Source of the DNA: a virus
Length of the DNA: 22,515 nucleotides
Strand: one strand, 5' to 3'
IMG/VR virus record: IMGVR_UViG_3300025174_000113
Location: 1-22,515 of that record
Shown here: positions 21,261-22,515 of the stretch, piece by piece
How the letters are laid out: every line of letters starts with the position of its first letter
Position numbering within the stretch: position 1 is the first letter of the stretch
The notes under the pieces: model-generated
The model's database searches: none
The model's input: the letters and a program-made list of their open reading frames with translations, nothing else
Told to the model about the DNA's origin: nothing
Program-made: the position numbers and the translations under genes

Positions 21261-21632
21261 CTAGCAACTGTGATCGGATGGTGTATCAACTTCGATCTGA
21301 ATGAGGACGTCTTTGGCCTCTCGTAGTGCTCGTTTGACGTTCTTCGCCATCGGATCTTGCCTGCCGCTGATTCTTTTTCGCCAGACGATGTTCGGTCCGA
21401 GTGTTTCTCGATCTTCGATGTAGATGTAGGTTTCGGGCCAGCCGGCTGTCGTGAATCCTTGGAGGGTGCTGATCCGGTAGCGCCCCCCCTGGCCCCACTT
21501 CACTTCCTGTAGCTTTGACGCCCTGGGAGCCGTTCTAAGCTCCTGATCCCCCTGTCTGAGGGTTCCCCTACCTTTTCGCCCTGTCGTCGTCTCTCGTGAC
21601 GAACGGTGAGCTCCTGGGGGCATCTCAGACAT
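21261..21632 (-). CDS. Small protein of unknown function
   Basis: This 123-residue protein starts at ATG 21632, overlapping the HTH gene stop by 8 nt. The first 50 residues are polar and disordered (SSRETTTGRKGRGTLRQGDQ). From about residue 55 a folded domain is likely: WGQGGRYRISTLQGFTTAGW, PETYIYIEDRETLGP, then a basic helix AKNVKRALREAKDVLIQIEV. The longer frame from 21788 would run through the HTH gene and is rejected. Context next to an HTH regulator suggests an early-region protein. No family recognised. Confidence 0.7.
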   Translation of the reverse strand: MSEMPPGAHRSSRETTTGRKGRGTLRQGDQELRTAPRASKLQEVKWGQGGRYRISTLQGFTTAGWPETYIYIEDRETLGPNIVWRKRISGRQDPMAKNVKRALREAKDVLIQIEVDTPSDHSC

Positions 21633-21834
21633 GGGCGGCGAGTTTCCGCCACGCTTCGGCTCGGTGAGAGCGGATCGTAGAGGGGTGTAGTCCAAGCACG
21701 TAGGCTGTTCGTTTGATCCCGGCTCCTGCCGCCCACCATTCGCAGATTTCGAGTTGCCGGGGGGTGAGTAGGTTGTCCCTACGGGCAATGCTGAGCAGCT
21801 GTTTGCGTTCGTGCTCGGGGAGGTCGCCCATCAC
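21625..21834 (-). CDS. Small LuxR/sigma-like helix-turn-helix protein
   Basis: This 69-residue protein starts at GTG 21834 (GTGA overlap; a second possible start is ATG 21831). Residues about 22-69 form a GerE-type HTH: LLTPRQLEICEWWAAGAGIK, then RTAYVLGLHPSTIRSHRAEA with the recognition helix, and WRKLAAHV. Compared with the LuxR-type protein at 5125-5487 it keeps the Leu-Thr start, the Gly turn and the x-Thr-Ile recognition helix, but lacks the fourth helix. It should bind DNA; target unknown, perhaps an early-region regulator or a small packaging protein, since small terminases also carry HTH folds. Confidence 0.8.
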   Translation of the reverse strand: MMGDLPEHERKQLLSIARRDNLLTPRQLEICEWWAAGAGIKRTAYVLGLHPSTIRSHRAEAWRKLAAHV

Positions 21835-22439
21835 GCGGACGGTTCCTCGGCTGTCAGCGCTCTCAGCGCGTCAGCTTGGTCGACGGTCAGGATGTGTTTG
21901 AGTCGAGGCAAGATTCCTTTCAGGTTGCGTCGGTTGATCTTGCCTTGCCGGATCTGGTCGGTGTAGTAGCGGAGTGTCTCGTGCTGGGCGTTTTGGTCTC
22001 GTTGCTCCTGTCCGAGCTCGTGGTTTTCTCGCATCTTGGCCGCTTCCCGTAGTAGCCGGTTGCGATCTTTGGCGGTGAGGGTGGCGCCGTTACCGACCTG
22101 GGCTAGCCGGCTGATCCTGTCGAGTTCTTCCTCGAGGTCTTCGGGCCAGTATTCGTGTCCGGTGTTGGTGACGAGGGCTTGGGTGCAGCGGAGCAAGGTC
22201 GGGTAGTCGGGGCCTTTGCCGGGTGTGTTGCCTCGCCAGGCTTGCGGGTCTGGTGCTGTCCAGCCTGATCGGAGTTTGGTGAGGAAGAGGCCGGCGGGGT
22301 TGGTGACTCCGCTTTGCTCGCGGAGCCAGAAGAGGATGCCCCAGGAGCGTTCCTCGTCGATCTCGGCTTCGTGGATCTGAGCGGGGGTGAGACCCAGACT
22401 GGTGAGGGCTTCGGTGAGGGTTTGGGTTTCTTCGCTCAT
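21831..22439 (-). CDS. Protein with replication-accessory (DnaD/Rep-like) look
   Basis: This 202-residue protein starts at ATG 22439 (ATGA overlap with the edge gene). The N-terminus is helical (TQTLTEALTSLGLTPAQIHE). The motif GVTNPAGLFLTKLRSGW at about 44-60 resembles the N-P-x-G-x-L-x-x-x-L-R-x-G element found in DnaD-like and plasmid replication initiator C-terminal regions. A long charged coiled-coil segment follows (LTAKDRNRLLREAAKMRENH) and a basic C-terminus (QGKINRRNLKGILPRLKHIL). It may load or regulate the replication machinery; this is an inference from one motif. The coding strand here is C-rich, unlike the terminase region. Confidence 0.7.
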   Translation of the reverse strand: MSEETQTLTEALTSLGLTPAQIHEAEIDEERSWGILFWLREQSGVTNPAGLFLTKLRSGWTAPDPQAWRGNTPGKGPDYPTLLRCTQALVTNTGHEYWPEDLEEELDRISRLAQVGNGATLTAKDRNRLLREAAKMRENHELGQEQRDQNAQHETLRYYTDQIRQGKINRRNLKGILPRLKHILTVDQADALRALTAEEPSA

Positions 22440-22515
22440 GTGGTTCGGCCTTTGGCTGTGAGCCAGGCTTGGACTGTCGGATCGTCGTCGCCGACGGAGA
22501 CAGTCGGCCTTGGCC
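22436..22515 (-). CDS. C-terminal end of a gene cut by the window edge
   Basis: The minus-strand frame that ends in TGA at 22436-22438 overlaps the next ATG (ATGA), matching the operon style. The visible last residues are DDDPTVQAWLTAKGRTT. The short acidic then amphipathic end carries no family signature. Identity cannot be determined. Confidence 0.55.
   Translation of the reverse strand, partial: PRPTVSVGDDDPTVQAWLTAKGRTT

Overview
The window is part of a tailed double-stranded DNA phage (Caudoviricetes) genome or prophage. Every credible gene lies on the minus strand, so transcription and the map run from high to low coordinates. The sequence is GC-rich. Genes are packed with 1-22 nt overlaps (ATGA, GTGA, TTGA, TGATG, TAATG) or gaps of a few bases, and GTG and TTG starts are frequent. 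This style, plus a promoter placed to make a leaderless mRNA, suggests an actinobacterial or similar high-GC host; that is an inference. No tRNA, rRNA, CRISPR array, integrase, tape measure or lysis gene is visible, so lifestyle and tail type stay open.

Layout in the direction of transcription. (1) 22515-19521: small early or accessory genes. These are a cut-off gene at the right edge, a 202-residue protein with a replication-accessory look, a LuxR-like HTH protein, several unknowns, a Cys-rich mini-protein, a 163-residue protein that may be a packaging factor, and tiny basic proteins. A run of 13 C, one A and 7 C on the coding strand lies inside one of these genes. (2) 19521-11664: packaging and head module. 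It holds a 456-residue protein of unknown function, a small acidic protein, the terminase large subunit, a Pro/Met-rich small protein, a P22/SU10-like portal, a 97-residue protein, a scaffold and the major capsid protein. (3) 11589-8043: one small head-associated unknown, then a sugar-modification cassette with a GT-B glycosyltransferase, a Cys-containing mini-protein, a TagD-like cytidylyltransferase and two GT-A glycosyltransferases. (4) 8046-6081: neck region with a head-tail adaptor-like protein, three zinc-ribbon-like mini-proteins and a beta-rich structural protein that appears to start at ATT. (5) 6060-5510: a self-contained HNH endonuclease unit with its own promoter and terminator. 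(6) 5487-1: a stand-alone LuxR-type HTH protein followed by tail or fibre proteins, one of them built from two different repeat families.

The genes form an assembly line: TerL and portal package DNA into a scaffolded capsid, the adaptor and neck proteins close it, and the tail and fibre proteins attach. The glycan cassette probably decorates the virion. Points most worth a second look are the HNH unit with its leaderless promoter, the ATT start lying directly behind an in-frame TAA, the homopolymer tract that sets the reading frame of a small gene, the alternative hairpins behind the capsid gene, and the repeat-built fibre protein.
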